Assembly: GCA_942490535.1 (NCBI GenBank)
Contig: CALNXQ010000003.1
Span: forward strand, 62,001 to 126,000
Direction: 5' to 3'
DNA from: JAEINY01 sp942490535
GTDB lineage: Bacteria > Bacteroidota > Bacteroidia > Bacteroidales > Marinilabiliaceae
Length of the DNA: 64,000 nucleotides
Below, in pieces: positions 17,643-26,738 of this stretch. The notes under the pieces were generated by a model that saw only the letters and a program-made list of their open reading frames with translations, was not told the origin of the DNA and did not search any database. Each line of letters opens with the position of its first letter. Positions within the stretch are counted from its first letter, which is position 1. The translations under genes were made by a program, and so were the position numbers.

Positions 17643-18860
17643 ATGAACAATAAAAAAAGTACCCCAAAAACCATTGGAATTTTAACCGGCGGAGGCGATG
17701 TTCCCGGTCTGAATCCTGCCATTAGAGCTGTCACCATTAGAGCTTTACGAGAAGGCTATCGGGTGATTGGTATTAAAAACGGATGGAAAGGTGTCATCTC
17801 GATCAATCCATCCAAACCGAAAGACGATCAGGATTATTGCATTATTTTAAACGAAGCTCTTGTTAACCGCCTGGGCCGCACTGGCGGTACATTTTTACAC
17901 TCCAGTCGCACCAAAGCGGATAAAGTCGCTTTGGAAAACATACCAGATCACCTCATTGGAAAATACAAAGAATCCCATAACGATTTAACAGAAGAGGCCA
18001 TTACCAATTTAAAGTACATGGGTATCGACTATCTAATTCCCATTGGAGGCGATGATACCCTGAGCTATGCAGTTCGATTGCACCAGGCAGGCATTAAACT
18101 AATAGGTATCCCTAAAACCATGGACGGTGATGTTCCCGGCACTGAGTATTGTATCGGTTTCAGCACGTGCATTACACGAACTATCGAATTGACACATGCC
18201 CTGCGCACCTGTGCCGGTTCACATGAACGCTTTCTGGTGTTGGAAGTATTTGGCCGCAACGCAGGTTTTTCAGCTTTGCTACCTACAGTAGGGGGTGCAG
18301 CCGATCGTTGCGTGATTCCCGAACACATCTTCAACATTGAGCAGTTAACAGCTCTCATGGTGGAAGATCGCAATAACAACCCAAGTAAATATGCGGTAGT
18401 TTTAGTATCTGAGGGGGCCACTTTTAATGGCGGAGGAGTTGTATATTCCAGTAATGAAATGGATGCTTTCGGTCATAAAAAACTTGGCGGAATTGGGGAA
18501 ATCATCGGAAACCAACTCAAAACACTTTCCCCCAAATTCAACAATGGAAAAACCATTAACGTGGTCAATCAAAAATTAGGATACCTCGTACGGTCAGGTG
18601 AACCAGATGCACTCGATTCCATTGTACCAACTGCCTATGCCAATCTGGCCTTGGATCTGATTATCAAAGGTGAATATGGAAAAATGGTGGCCATTAACGA
18701 TGGAAAATACAATTATGTGTCCATTGATGCAGTTAAAAAAGATGCTCAAGGGCAAAGCACGAAACGTGTAAACGTATCTAAATTCTATGATATCAACCGC
18801 TATCGCCCGATTTATTCGAATATTTTAGGTGACCCCATGATGATATTAACGCGCGAATAA
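17643..18860 (+). CDS. Phosphofructokinase, PPi-type active site (short form)
   Basis: PfkA-superfamily enzyme phosphorylating fructose-6-phosphate. ILTGGGDVPGLNPAIRAV begins at residue 13. IGGDDT (GGDD from about residue 135) and PKTMDGDVPGTEYCIGFSTC carry the Asp and Lys typical of pyrophosphate-dependent enzymes, where ATP enzymes have Gly at both places. EVFGRNAGFSAL is the substrate-binding segment (family MGR replaced by FGR). At 405 aa it is distinct from the 548-aa long enzyme on the other strand. Phosphate donor is predicted from residues, not proven. A hairpin follows the gene. Confidence 0.9.
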   Translation: MNNKKSTPKTIGILTGGGDVPGLNPAIRAVTIRALREGYRVIGIKNGWKGVISINPSKPKDDQDYCIILNEALVNRLGRTGGTFLHSSRTKADKVALENIPDHLIGKYKESHNDLTEEAITNLKYMGIDYLIPIGGDDTLSYAVRLHQAGIKLIGIPKTMDGDVPGTEYCIGFSTCITRTIELTHALRTCAGSHERFLVLEVFGRNAGFSALLPTVGGAADRCVIPEHIFNIEQLTALMVEDRNNNPSKYAVVLVSEGATFNGGGVVYSSNEMDAFGHKKLGGIGEIIGNQLKTLSPKFNNGKTINVVNQKLGYLVRSGEPDALDSIVPTAYANLALDLIIKGEYGKMVAINDGKYNYVSIDAVKKDAQGQSTKRVNVSKFYDINRYRPIYSNILGDPMMILTRE

Positions 18861-18870
18861 CCATCAACTT

Positions 18871-18909
18871 ATCACCTCTCTAATAAAATGGGTTTAATCG
18901 AGAGGTGAT
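18871..18909 (+). terminator. Hairpin after the short phosphofructokinase gene
   Basis: 10-bp arms ATCACCTCTC (18871-18880) and GAGAGGTGAT (18900-18909) with a 19-base loop. The following sequence is only moderately T-rich, so it is a weak terminator or a processing/stability hairpin. Confidence 0.5.
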
Positions 18910-18951
18910 GGTTTACTCCTCTTTTGTCATCCAAAAGAATGTTATAATTAT

Positions 18952-18959
18952 TATCTTTG
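18952..18959 (+). promoter_or_regulatory. TATCTTTG -7 element of the glycosyltransferase gene
   Basis: TATCTTTG ends 18 bp before ATG 18978. Because the in-frame TTG 18957 and GTG 18960 lie inside or against this element, it supports ATG 18978 as the start. A TTTG lies 25 bp upstream, which is longer than the usual spacing. Confidence 0.45.
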
Positions 18960-18977
18960 GTGATAAATCAATTGCCA

Positions 18978-19973
18978 ATGCGATTTTCTGTTATTATCCC
19001 TGTTTTTAATCGTCCGGAAGAAATTGTAGAACTTCTGGATTCACTGACGCTACAATCGACTAAAGAGGATTTTGAAGTTATCATTGTTGAAGATGGCTCT
19101 CAAGTCACTTGTAAAAATGAGATTCAACACTATTTCGCAGAATTAAATTTAAAATACTATACCCAAGAAAATAAAGGACCTGGGCTAGCCCGAAACTTTG
19201 GTGCCTCGCAAGCGCAAGGAGAAATTCTTATTTTCTTTGATTCAGATTGCATCATTCCAACCGATTATTTTGAGATCGTAAACAATCAACTAATATCCCA
19301 ATCATTGGATTGTTTTGGTGGTCCTGATGGAGCGCACCCTTTCTTCACCCCCATTCAAAAAGCCATCAGCTATTCCATGACCTCACTCATTACCACGGGA
19401 GGTATCAGAGGTGGCAAAAAGCAGATGGATAAGTTTTATCCACGAAGCTTTAATCTGGGCATCACCAGAAAACATTTTGAGCATCTAAAAGGATTTGCTG
19501 ATATGCGCTTCGGAGAAGATTTAGACTTTAGTATGCGCGCTGTAGAATCCGGAATAAAAGTGGGGTTCATACCGGAAGCATTCGTTTACCACAAACGCCG
19601 CACGCATTTTAAGGCTTTCTTTAAGCAAGTTTTCAATTCAGGAGCTGCTCGCATTGAGTTATCTATTAAACATCCGGGTACCCTGAAATTAATTCATTTG
19701 CTACCATCCATCTTTTCAATTGGATACCCCCTATTATTAATATTAGCTCTATTTTTCTGGCCATTGTTCTGGATTCCTTTTGTAGCTTTTATGGCTTTAA
19801 TATTTACCGATGCTTTGATACGAATGAGAAATTTCCACGTAGCCTGGTTAAGCATTTGGGCCTCCCTATTCCAACTGATGGGCTATGGCACCGGTTTTCT
19901 GAAAGCCATTTGGATTCGTAAACTATTGAAGAAAGGAACGTTTCAAAGTTTTGAGAAAACATTCTACGATTAA
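18978..19973 (+). CDS. Family 2 glycosyltransferase, membrane-associated
   Basis: GT-A fold sugar transferase. MRFSVIIPVFNRPEEI opens the nucleotide-sugar fold, EDGS follows at about residue 44, and FDSDC (about residue 87) is the DxD metal site. FGEDLDFSMRA is the ED(x)-type catalytic segment. Two or three membrane helices near the C-terminus (SIFSIGYPLLLILALFFWPLFW and on) anchor it. Length is 331 aa from ATG 18978. It stands alone, so the acceptor (polysaccharide, lipid or protein) cannot be inferred. Confidence 0.92.
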   Translation: MRFSVIIPVFNRPEEIVELLDSLTLQSTKEDFEVIIVEDGSQVTCKNEIQHYFAELNLKYYTQENKGPGLARNFGASQAQGEILIFFDSDCIIPTDYFEIVNNQLISQSLDCFGGPDGAHPFFTPIQKAISYSMTSLITTGGIRGGKKQMDKFYPRSFNLGITRKHFEHLKGFADMRFGEDLDFSMRAVESGIKVGFIPEAFVYHKRRTHFKAFFKQVFNSGAARIELSIKHPGTLKLIHLLPSIFSIGYPLLLILALFFWPLFWIPFVAFMALIFTDALIRMRNFHVAWLSIWASLFQLMGYGTGFLKAIWIRKLLKKGTFQSFEKTFYD

Positions 19974-20007
19974 GTATTCCTGCCTCATTTTCACATTAAC
20001 ACATATG

Positions 20008-20058
20008 GAAAATGGGAACTAAAGCTTCAAATCCGGAGGCTTTAATTCCCATTTTCAA
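20008..20058. terminator. Bidirectional terminator between glycosyltransferase and the sigma-associated small gene
   Basis: Long imperfect arms GAAAATGGGAACTAAAGC (from 20008) and GCTTTAATTCCCATTTTC (ending 20056) bracket a loop containing TTCAAATCCGGA. It lies between convergent genes and fits shared termination. Confidence 0.7.
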
Positions 20059-20077
20059 ATAAATTTTGCTCTAATCA

Positions 20078-20311
20078 CTAATTAATCAGCAAGCTTTCAG
20101 TGTGATTTAGAAAAGTAAAGGTTGTCAATGCCTTACTAAATCCTTTGACTTTCTGAACAACTAATTCAGATGGCTTCCTTTCAACCTGAATAAATGCTTC
20201 ATCCGGGATATTTTCGTATACCGCCAGCCACCATGAAGCTTCTTGTTCCATTAATGTAATTTCTTGAGTAAATGTATTGTTCATAGGCAACGCTTTGATG
20301 ATTGATACCAT
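20078..20311 (-). CDS. Small protein after an ECF sigma gene, unknown function
   Basis: 77-aa frame (68 aa if MNNTFTQ is the start) lying 36 bp after the ECF sigma stop. I recognise no family. It has no signal or membrane segment; it contains EQEASWWLAVYENIPDEAFIQVE and a Val/Lys-rich end. Position suggests co-transcription with the sigma gene and perhaps a regulatory companion, but the peptide does not resemble known anti-sigma factors. Confidence 0.5.
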   Translation of the reverse strand: MVSIIKALPMNNTFTQEITLMEQEASWWLAVYENIPDEAFIQVERKPSELVVQKVKGFSKALTTFTFLNHTESLLIN

Positions 20312-20347
20312 AAAAACGGCTGGTCTATGACATTATTGTATTTGAGC

Positions 20348-20941
20348 TTAAGTTAATGTCAATGAAACATTATGTTCCTCCATCAAGCGACGAAGATTAA
20401 TCAAAGCATAGCGCATCCTGCCAAGTGCAGTATTAATACTCACGCCCGTCTCTTCTGCAATTTCTTTGAAACTTAAATCCATATAATGACGCATCTCCAC
20501 CACTTCACGTTGGTTATCGGGAAGCAACTTCACAAGCCTAGCCACATCTTGCAATACCTGTTCATAAATGATCTTCTGCTCCACCGAATCATCGGCCAGC
20601 TTAATTGAATTAAACAGATCATAATCGTAGCTATCATTGGAGATAGTAGATTGGTTTTTCTGCTTACGATAATGGTCAATGATTAAATTGTGACCAATGC
20701 GCATCACCCAGGAAGAGAATTTTCCTGTATCCTGATATCGGCCTTGCTTTAAAGTCTTAACAACACGAATGAAGGCCTCCTGGAAAATATCCTCGGCTAA
20801 TTCTTGTTGTTTCACACATAAGAGAATATAGGAGAAAATTTTGTTCTTATGCCTATCTACCAATACATCAATCGCTGCAGATTGCCCATGAATAAATTCT
20901 TCAATGAGACGTTCATCTGAATACATGCTCAGCTTACTCAT
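20348..20941 (-). CDS. ECF-type RNA polymerase sigma factor
   Basis: Second ECF sigma factor of the window, 197 aa. Region 2 shows AIDVLVDRHKNKIFSYILLCV, ELAEDIFQEAFIRVVKTL and FSSWVMRIGHNLIIDHYRK; region 4 shows LPDNQREVVEMRHYMDLSFKEIAEETGVSINTALGRMRYALINLRR. A short small-protein gene follows at 36 bp. It differs clearly from the 9987-10562 factor (different region 2 and 4 sequence). No anti-sigma factor with a membrane segment is adjacent. Confidence 0.95.
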   Translation of the reverse strand: MSKLSMYSDERLIEEFIHGQSAAIDVLVDRHKNKIFSYILLCVKQQELAEDIFQEAFIRVVKTLKQGRYQDTGKFSSWVMRIGHNLIIDHYRKQKNQSTISNDSYDYDLFNSIKLADDSVEQKIIYEQVLQDVARLVKLLPDNQREVVEMRHYMDLSFKEIAEETGVSINTALGRMRYALINLRRLMEEHNVSLTLT

Positions 20942-21269
20942 ACACCAATAAAATTTGTTTAGAGTAGAGTTGTCTCAATAGGCTTATTAGTTTTGAAGTT
21001 ACAGATCATTTTCAATGTAAAAAAAAGAAAATATCATGAAAAAAACAAATTTTTGCACTCATTAACACTTAACTAATAGCCTCAAGAACCCATGCAGCAA
21101 GGAAACAATTCACTTCACAAGTCCTCACTTTTTTCAAAACATTGAATAAATAGAAGCCGAAATAGATAAACCCGAAGTTATATCAACCATGCGTCCTTGA
21201 GTTTGTTTCCCTACTATCGCACAGATATTATATCTTTGCAACGTTTTGTTAATCGATGGAAACGGCAGC
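20942..21269. other. Intergenic region upstream of uvrA
   Basis: 328-bp region between the divergent sigma and uvrA genes. A TATCTTTG -7-like element is at 21231-21238, 31 bp before the chosen uvrA ATG. The rest is A/T-rich without clear hairpins or a LexA-type palindrome that I could identify. Confidence 0.5.
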
Positions 21270-24056
21270 ATGCAGGAAAAAACAATTAGAATAAAAGGAG
21301 CTCGGGTTCACAACCTGAAAAACATAGATTTGGAGATTCCCAGAAACGAATTCATCGTCATCACTGGCGTATCCGGTTCGGGAAAAAGTTCATTGGCATT
21401 TGACACACTCTATGCAGAGGGACAGCGAAGATATGTGGAGAGTCTCAGCTCTTATGCCCGACAATTCCTAGGTCGCTTAGACAAACCGGATGTAGATTTT
21501 ATTAAGGGTATTCCCCCTGCGATTGCTATCGAACAAAAAGTGAATACGCGTAATCCTAGATCTACAGTGGGAACCAGTACTGAGGTATACGATTACCTGA
21601 AATTATTGTATGCCCGTATTGGAAAAACCATCTCCCCCATCAGCCAAACCGAAGTCAAACGTCACCACGTAGGGGATGTAGTTGATTTCGTATCGCAGCT
21701 TAAGGAGGGCACCAAACTGGCTGTGGTTGCGCCCATCATTCTGTCTGCTGACCGGTCCTGCAAAGAGCATTTGGACATATTGCTGAAACAAGGATTTAGC
21801 CGGGTGGAGATAAATAACGATTTTTTCCGCATAGATGATTTATTAGTCAAAGAGGAATCCTCGGATTGTGGAGTAATTAATCTGGTCATCGACCGTTTAT
21901 CAGCCAGCCAGGCTGAAGATACCCTAAGTCGTTTAGCCGATTCGGTGCAGACGGCTTTTTACGAAGGCAAAGGAGAATGCATTGTCAAGGTCTTCGATCC
22001 GAATGGAGTGAAGCAAGTTCTTTTCTCCAACAAATTTGAAGCCGATGGTATTGAATTCGAAGAGCCCTCTGAACACATGTTTACGTTTAACAATCCGGTG
22101 GGGGCTTGCCCCCGTTGCGAAGGATTTGGTAACATCATTGGCATTGATGAAGATTTGGTCATCCCCAACAAAGGGCTATCTGTATTTGAAGATACTATCG
22201 CCTGCTGGAAGGGAGATGTCATGGGCGAATGGAAGGCGCAATTGATCAACAATGCGCACCGCTTTGATTTCCCAGTTCATAAACCCTATTTTGAGTTAAC
22301 TCCAGAGGAACGAAAACTACTTTGGACTGGCAATCGTCATTTTGAAGGGTTGGATACATTTTTTAGGTACGTTGAAGAAAAGCAATATAAAATTCAGTAC
22401 CGCGTCATGTTATCGCGCTATCGCGGTAAAACTATCTGCCCGGATTGTAATGGAACCCGATTAAAAAAAGAAGCCACCTGGGTTAAAATAAATGGGAAAT
22501 GCATCAGTGAATTAGTCAATGTTCCCCTGGCTGACATTAGCGACTTCTTTAATGGTATTCAAATGGATGCACACGATGCTAAAGTAGCCGGCCGATTATT
22601 GAAAGAAATTCAAGTCCGATTGCAGTTCCTCTGCGATGTGGGCTTAGGGTATCTCACCTTAAACCGCCTCTCTTCGACGCTTTCAGGCGGCGAAAGCCAA
22701 CGCATTAATTTAGCAACCAGCCTGGGGAGTAGCCTAGTGGGATCACTCTACATTTTGGACGAACCAAGCATTGGACTCCATTCCCGCGACACACACTTAC
22801 TGATTAAGGTACTTAAAAATCTTAAACACATAGGTAATACTGTCATTGTTGTGGAGCACGATGAAGACATCATACGCGCCTCAGACAAAATAATCGACAT
22901 AGGACCGGGAGCCGGCCGATTAGGAGGCGAGGTCGTTTTCCAGGGTGATTTCCGATCACTGGAGGCTTCGAAAAATAGTTTGACAACTAAATATCTCAAT
23001 GGAACAGAGCAAATCACCATCCCGGATGTTCGACGCCGCTTTAATGAGTACATCCAAATTACTGGTGCCTGTGAGAACAACCTGAAAAATATTAGTGTCA
23101 AGTTCCCCCTCAACATCATGACGGTGATAACCGGTGTTTCCGGATCCGGGAAGTCCTCGCTGGTGAAAAAGATTTTATATCCGGCCATAAAAAAACGACT
23201 GGGTGGCTACGCCGATAAAACAGGCGCATTTGACATGTTGCAAGGATCAGTTAATAAAATAACAGATGCTGAATTTGTGGATCAAAATCCGATTGGCAAA
23301 AGCTCTCGTTCCAATCCGGCCACCTATTTAAAAGCCTATGATGAAATCCGAAAACTATTAGCCGACCAACAATCAGCCAAAAACAATGGCTTTAAACCCT
23401 CGCACTTCTCATTTAATATTGATGGCGGAAGATGTGAAGAATGCCAGGGAGAAGGTACCATTAAGGTAGAAATGCAATTTATGGCCGACATTGTCCTGGT
23501 ATGTGAAAGTTGTCATGGTAAACGGTTTAAAGATGATATACTGGAAGTCCGATATCTAGATAAAAACGTTTACGACATACTGGAGATGACGGTAGACGAG
23601 TCCATCGAATTTTTCTCACAAACACCCAATGCTGCTGAAAAACGAATTGTTAAACGCCTAAAACCATTAGCTGATGTTGGATTAGGTTACATCAAGCTGG
23701 GACAATCATCGAGTACATTAAGTGGAGGTGAAAGTCAACGGGTCAAACTAGCCTCATTTCTAGCCAACGAAAAGAGTTCCCCCATCCTGTTTATTTTTGA
23801 TGAACCAACAACCGGATTACATTTTCATGACATCCGCACACTACTTGATGCCTTTAATGCCCTGGTTAAAAAAGGCCATTCCCTACTGATTGTAGAGCAT
23901 AATATGGAAATTATCAAATCAGCCGATTGGATTGTCGATCTAGGCCCAGAAGGTGGTTCTGAAGGTGGACACATTGTTTTCGAAGGAACCCCGGAAGAAT
24001 TAATTAACTGCCCAACCTCCTATACCGGCAAATACCTAAAACCTTACATTAACTAA
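21270..24056 (+). CDS. uvrA: Excinuclease ABC subunit A
   Basis: DNA-damage recognition ATPase of nucleotide excision repair. Two ABC cassettes: first Walker A GVSGSGKSS at 33-41, second at about 622. Zinc-binding cysteine sites are CPRCEGFG / CPDCNGTRL in the first half and CEECQGEG / CESCHGKRF in the second. LSGGESQRINLA and LSGGESQRVKLA are the two signatures. Length of 928 aa is normal. ATG 21270 (MQEKTIRIKGARVHNL) is preferred to the in-frame TTG 21246, which falls right behind the promoter element. A strong bidirectional terminator follows. Confidence 0.98.
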   Translation: MQEKTIRIKGARVHNLKNIDLEIPRNEFIVITGVSGSGKSSLAFDTLYAEGQRRYVESLSSYARQFLGRLDKPDVDFIKGIPPAIAIEQKVNTRNPRSTVGTSTEVYDYLKLLYARIGKTISPISQTEVKRHHVGDVVDFVSQLKEGTKLAVVAPIILSADRSCKEHLDILLKQGFSRVEINNDFFRIDDLLVKEESSDCGVINLVIDRLSASQAEDTLSRLADSVQTAFYEGKGECIVKVFDPNGVKQVLFSNKFEADGIEFEEPSEHMFTFNNPVGACPRCEGFGNIIGIDEDLVIPNKGLSVFEDTIACWKGDVMGEWKAQLINNAHRFDFPVHKPYFELTPEERKLLWTGNRHFEGLDTFFRYVEEKQYKIQYRVMLSRYRGKTICPDCNGTRLKKEATWVKINGKCISELVNVPLADISDFFNGIQMDAHDAKVAGRLLKEIQVRLQFLCDVGLGYLTLNRLSSTLSGGESQRINLATSLGSSLVGSLYILDEPSIGLHSRDTHLLIKVLKNLKHIGNTVIVVEHDEDIIRASDKIIDIGPGAGRLGGEVVFQGDFRSLEASKNSLTTKYLNGTEQITIPDVRRRFNEYIQITGACENNLKNISVKFPLNIMTVITGVSGSGKSSLVKKILYPAIKKRLGGYADKTGAFDMLQGSVNKITDAEFVDQNPIGKSSRSNPATYLKAYDEIRKLLADQQSAKNNGFKPSHFSFNIDGGRCEECQGEGTIKVEMQFMADIVLVCESCHGKRFKDDILEVRYLDKNVYDILEMTVDESIEFFSQTPNAAEKRIVKRLKPLADVGLGYIKLGQSSSTLSGGESQRVKLASFLANEKSSPILFIFDEPTTGLHFHDIRTLLDAFNALVKKGHSLLIVEHNMEIIKSADWIVDLGPEGGSEGGHIVFEGTPEELINCPTSYTGKYLKPYIN

Positions 24057-24077
24057 AAAGCATTCAAATATCAACAT

Positions 24078-24107
24078 AAAAAAAGCCTGATTACTCAGGC
24101 TTTTTTT
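24078..24107. terminator. Bidirectional intrinsic terminator (uvrA / small secreted protein)
   Basis: 13-bp arms ending GCCTGA (24085-24090) and TCAGGC (24095-24100) with a 4-base loop, flanked by A7 on the left and T7 on the right, so it works in both directions for these convergent genes. Confidence 0.92.
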
Positions 24108-24124
24108 CGTATCTATTTTTGATA

Positions 24125-24580
24125 TTATTTCCTTTTCTTATTACTAGTTTCAATACCAAACAAAACGGCCACACATCCCGAAATTAGATCCTCATCCGGA
24201 CCGCTTTGCTCTAATACTTGCATCTCCACAATAAGCAATTGCGTCGTTTCTACCTGAAAATCCCAAGTTAAAGCGAAGTCATGATCCTTATTATTATAGA
24301 ATACACGTCCATTCTGATCTGTAATTTTGAAATGTATTGGTGGTAAATCCTTTATTTTACAGATTGCCAACCTATATTTCTGCCCTTCAAAAAAAGTCTT
24401 GTAAAGCTCGGCCTTTTCACCTTCCTGAAGCATCGTAGCATTGTAATTACCATCATGCACAAAATCACCTAAGCTACTTTTACAGGCACTACGTGCAAAA
24501 CTAAAACACTGTGATTGCGCACCGTATGCTATGAATAGGAAGACTAATAGAATTGCCGATTTGTAAAGTCGCATGATCAA
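24125..24580 (-). CDS. Small secreted protein, unknown; paralogue of the 54.6-kb protein
   Basis: 151 aa with a signal peptide (hydrophobic residues about 8-22, cleavage likely after GAQS). Mature part has an early Cys-rich segment (QCFSFARSACKSS) and then a pattern shared with the protein at 54611-55045: KTFFEGQKYRLAIC, a FKITDQNGRVFYNNKDHD segment and WDFQVE. The shared core looks like a small beta-sandwich domain. It lies 22 bp after the lipoprotein gene at 24603 and is probably co-transcribed with it. Function unknown. Confidence 0.8.
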   Translation of the reverse strand: MIMRLYKSAILLVFLFIAYGAQSQCFSFARSACKSSLGDFVHDGNYNATMLQEGEKAELYKTFFEGQKYRLAICKIKDLPPIHFKITDQNGRVFYNNKDHDFALTWDFQVETTQLLIVEMQVLEQSGPDEDLISGCVAVLFGIETSNKKRK

Positions 24581-24602
24581 CAGGATTTGGTTGGTTTATA
24601 AA

Positions 24603-25532
24603 TCACGCAATAAACTCACTTCTGATTTCTTCTACCTTTTCCATTAACTTTTCAAAAACATCCTTCGAAATATAGGTTTCAGAATCGGCTTTAATAGTTG
24701 TTACTTTCTCCTCTTCATTGGTTTCCGCTTCAACTTTGGAGGTATTAACAATTTTTACTTGGTCAAAAATCACTTTCAATTCATTCATCTTTGAAAGCAA
24801 GTATTGAATGTCAGCATTATCTTTATAATCTTCCAACAAATTGATAACTGTATACAAACTCAATTTTTGATAAACAATACGATCAATTAAACGCTTGTTG
24901 TTTTCCAAGGATCCATTTGTTAAACGCGTCGCCAGATACAAGCCTTCCATCCATCCACCCACCAACACCATCACTGCAATTGTTGGACGATCATTTTCAG
25001 TCAAATAAGCATTAGAAGTCATGAACGTTTCAGAAATGATATCCAAAACCATGTCCCGGTTATTCATATTCTCCTCCAACTTACGTAAGGTATTTTCATC
25101 AATCGCATTGATAATACCTAAACCTTCAGCTAATTTTTTTGAATTAGCCATATACCGGATGGAGCTTTGCGTTTGATCAAACAAACTGGTATAACTCAAG
25201 TCCGCAGAATAGACTCCCAAATTCAGAGCCATCTGACGATTTGTAGTGTATTTATTGACATTATCGACAGGATTCAATAAATCTTCATTATAAGTAGCAC
25301 CCGCGCGCTTAATTAACATGGCTGTTTCCAAGGGAGACGGCAATGAATAAAAAATCAGTTTTGATTTATTAAAATCACCCACTAATTTTTCGTCTACCTT
25401 TGCGGACTCAATTATCTTATCTTCATCACTACCTTGCTTTTTCTTGCCATCGGATACGCAAGCATTAAACAAAAATGAACCGGCCGCGAGCGCTAAGAAA
25501 TAATAGAAGGGTTTGGTCATTATACTTCTCAT
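24603..25532 (-). CDS. Putative lipoprotein, unknown function
   Basis: 309 aa with a lipoprotein signal (YYFLALAAGSFLFNAC; lipobox FNAC, Cys about residue 25). I do not recognise the family. The mature protein looks mostly alpha-helical with charged, Leu-rich segments (ENTLRKLEENMNNRDMVLDIISETF and a C-terminal Lys/Glu-rich helix) and one GGWMEGLYLATRL patch. A start at MTKPF, 12 bp inside, is also possible. It precedes the small secreted protein in one transcript, so the two may act together in the periplasm. Confidence 0.8.
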   Translation of the reverse strand: MRSIMTKPFYYFLALAAGSFLFNACVSDGKKKQGSDEDKIIESAKVDEKLVGDFNKSKLIFYSLPSPLETAMLIKRAGATYNEDLLNPVDNVNKYTTNRQMALNLGVYSADLSYTSLFDQTQSSIRYMANSKKLAEGLGIINAIDENTLRKLEENMNNRDMVLDIISETFMTSNAYLTENDRPTIAVMVLVGGWMEGLYLATRLTNGSLENNKRLIDRIVYQKLSLYTVINLLEDYKDNADIQYLLSKMNELKVIFDQVKIVNTSKVEAETNEEEKVTTIKADSETYISKDVFEKLMEKVEEIRSEFIA

Positions 25533-25661
25533 GATGAAATATTTATTTTTACTGATTGCTACACTATTAAAAATACGTTCTAAAACGGAAAATTACTATA
25601 AAAATATCAAATAAAATGTAATGATTTCATCTTTCTGCACAAAATATTTAAACATTAACAC

Positions 25662-25694
25662 AAAAAAGCCTCAATTCATCAAATGAATTGAGGC
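25662..25694 (-). terminator. Intrinsic terminator after the DHODH-like gene
   Basis: 12-bp perfect arms GCCTCAATTCAT (25668-25679) and ATGAATTGAGGC (25683-25694) with a 3-base loop, followed on the minus strand by TTTTTTG. Confidence 0.93.
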
Positions 25695-25717
25695 TCTGTA
25701 TTTATAAAACCATCTGA

Positions 25718-26704
25718 TTATTCGTGTGATGAGAAGTATTTCATGAACTGTGCACGCTCGTATACATGCGGATCACCTATTTTACCATAATTCATACTAC
25801 CTCTAAATTCTTCAACCGATTTAAAGCCTTTTTCCACCATCCAACTTTCCAGTTTCTGTACCATTTCAGTCAACACCTGGGGGCCTCCTTTATAAATAGC
25901 CGAACAAACCTGTACCGTGGTCGCACCGGCTAATAATTGCTTAATCACACCATCTCCATTATGGACACCTGTAGATGCTGAAATATCAATATTTTTAATT
26001 TTTTCAGATACAATAGCCACCCAACGTAAAGTTCTTCTCATGTCAGCAGGTGAACTAAACACTTCAGCCGATGTTAAAGAAAGTTTATTAATGTCAATAT
26101 CCGGCTCATAGAAACGATTAAACATCACAACGCCTTTAGCACCGGAAACCGATAGTTTATTGATAACACTTACCAAATTAGAGAAATACAATCCCAATTT
26201 AATAGAAACAGGAATACTGATAATCTGGCTAACATTTTGCAATACGTCGTAATAAATCTTTTCATATTCAGATGCATCGCTGTTCTTATCCGTATTTATG
26301 ATAAAAACATTCAATTCCAGAGCATCGGCCCCTGAAGCTTCAATCTGCTGTGCAAAATCGACCCACTCATCTGCTGAATAGCAATTAATACTGGCAATAA
26401 CTGGAATATCGTATTTAGCTTTTGTCTCTTTAATCAACTTAAGATATTCACTTACTGAGTTATCCCGCGTATACCCTTTCACATAATCCAAAGCTTCCGG
26501 ATAATCCAATCCTTCACCTTTATAAATAACACTATTTATTTCGTGATTAATTTGTTCTTCGAACAGTGACTTGAGAACCACAGCACCGGCACCTGCTTCC
26601 ACCAGCTTGCCAATTTTCTCGACACTATTGGTTAATCCTGAACTACTAACAACAATTGGATTTTTAAGGTTTAATCCCAGATATTTCGTTTCTAGATTTG
26701 CCAT
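25718..26704 (-). CDS. Dihydroorotate dehydrogenase-like FMN TIM-barrel protein
   Basis: 328-aa alpha/beta-barrel oxidoreductase of the DHODH-like group (LGLNLKNPIVVSSSGLT at the N-terminus; GAGAVVLKSLF; VIASINC; ISIPVSIKLGLYFSN; STGVHNGDGVIKQLLAGATTVQVCSA for FMN phosphate binding). It is related to PyrD but differs in sequence and stands alone, so substrate is uncertain; many Bacteroidota carry this protein in addition to true PyrD. ATG 26704 (MANLETKYLGL) is preferred over the frame start at 26734. A TATATTTG -7-like element ends about 35 bp upstream. Confidence 0.85.
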   Translation of the reverse strand: MANLETKYLGLNLKNPIVVSSSGLTNSVEKIGKLVEAGAGAVVLKSLFEEQINHEINSVIYKGEGLDYPEALDYVKGYTRDNSVSEYLKLIKETKAKYDIPVIASINCYSADEWVDFAQQIEASGADALELNVFIINTDKNSDASEYEKIYYDVLQNVSQIISIPVSIKLGLYFSNLVSVINKLSVSGAKGVVMFNRFYEPDIDINKLSLTSAEVFSSPADMRRTLRWVAIVSEKIKNIDISASTGVHNGDGVIKQLLAGATTVQVCSAIYKGGPQVLTEMVQKLESWMVEKGFKSVEEFRGSMNYGKIGDPHVYERAQFMKYFSSHE

Positions 26705-26738
26705 TGAATGTGATTTTTTCAGTTTTTTAGACAAAGAA

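Noticed and set aside
21202..21238. Complete uvrA promoter TTTG...TATCTTTG
   Set aside because: The spacer is 25 bp, beyond the usual 19-21, so only the -7 element is mentioned.
22748..23188. 146-codon minus-strand frame
   Set aside because: Antisense shadow of uvrA; no independent signal.
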